Source: Lates calcarifer (taxonomy: Eukaryota; Chordata; Actinopteri; Centropomidae). Taken from it: 64,000 nt of DNA. Positions 63,865 through 64,000 of the stretch are shown here, one piece after another. The stretch lies in contig NC_066856.1 in NCBI RefSeq assembly GCF_001640805.2, positions 19,597,712 to 19,661,711 on the forward strand. The letters run 5' to 3'. The position numbers were made by a program, and so were the translations under genes. The notes under the pieces are model-generated. The model did no database searches. It saw only the letters and a list, made by a program, of their open reading frames with translations, and had not been told where the DNA came from. The stretch's first letter is position 1; every line of letters begins with the position of its first letter.

Positions 63865-64000
63865 AGATCCTTTTAGTTTAACCAGAAACATCTCTATATA
63901 TCAGTACCAGACTCCATTGACAAAAACAGGGATTTTACTGAGCAGAACACAGGTGCTGCAGTTAGTGTGTTTGTGTTCTTGTGTGGTACTTTGACTTCAG
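63865..64000. mobile_element. Foldback MITE-like element, left arm, cut by the window end
   Basis: CCTTTTAGTTTAACCAGAAA, ACCAGACTCCATTGACAAAA and the start of the central part, running off the edge. Confidence 0.7.

Larger units (their letters stand above)
60683..64000 (+). other. 5' part of the intron after exon 14, running off the window
   Basis: At least 3.3 kb. Contains (GGA)n at about 61156-61182, a teleost dispersed-repeat fragment at 62318-62365, four CT/CA microsatellites at 63323-63641, and a foldback-repeat arm at 63865-64000. No domain II S2 exon was found. Confidence 0.85.

Overview
The window comes from a vertebrate nuclear genome, almost certainly a ray-finned (teleost) fish. 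It holds one intron-rich gene on the + strand, very dense (CA/GT)n microsatellites, and a dispersed foldback (MITE-like) repeat plus SINE and other repeat fragments of types familiar from teleosts. I cannot name the species. No bacterial, viral or RNA-gene content is evident.

The gene is the 5' part of a voltage-gated sodium channel alpha subunit. Fifteen constitutive coding exons (exon 1 is split in two) plus one alternative exon can be placed to the base between 9252 and 60682. They join in frame into 757 codons: the N-terminus, all of domain I (S1-S6 with pore), the domain I-II linker and the first segment of domain II. The rest of a roughly 2000-residue protein lies beyond the right edge. 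Several residues place it in the SCN5A (Nav1.5) clade, the teleost scn5L/scn12 genes: [26 protein letters not shown], and an Asp-to-Lys switch in the alternative exon.

Layout: 1-9209 is upstream non-coding DNA with repeats and a few CpG-rich blocks. 9210-9754 holds the start codon and a first coding exon interrupted by a 236-bp intron with AC and GT repeat arms. 11920-17199 holds exons 2-4, including a textbook AT-AC (U12) intron. 22450-24927 holds two mutually exclusive versions of exon 5, separated by 2.3 kb that contains a promoter-like module. 26561-32847 holds exons 6-7. 32848-52574 is a 19.7-kb intron with repeats and CpG/homeobox-motif blocks. 52575-54445 is a compact cluster of exons 8-12. 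Exons 13 and 14 follow at 58175 and 60444.

The points most worth a second look are: the exon 5N/5A pair; the X-box/ETS/CpG promoter-like module between them with initiator-codon remnants on both strands; the extra repeat-armed intron in the first coding exon; the U12 intron whose branch point abuts a MITE; enhancer-like islands in introns; and an irregular array of a TACCGTAATG-centred motif near 50.2-51.0 kb. Exon calls rest on translation, splice consensus, reading-frame continuity and family knowledge. The regulatory calls are inference and need comparative or transcript data.
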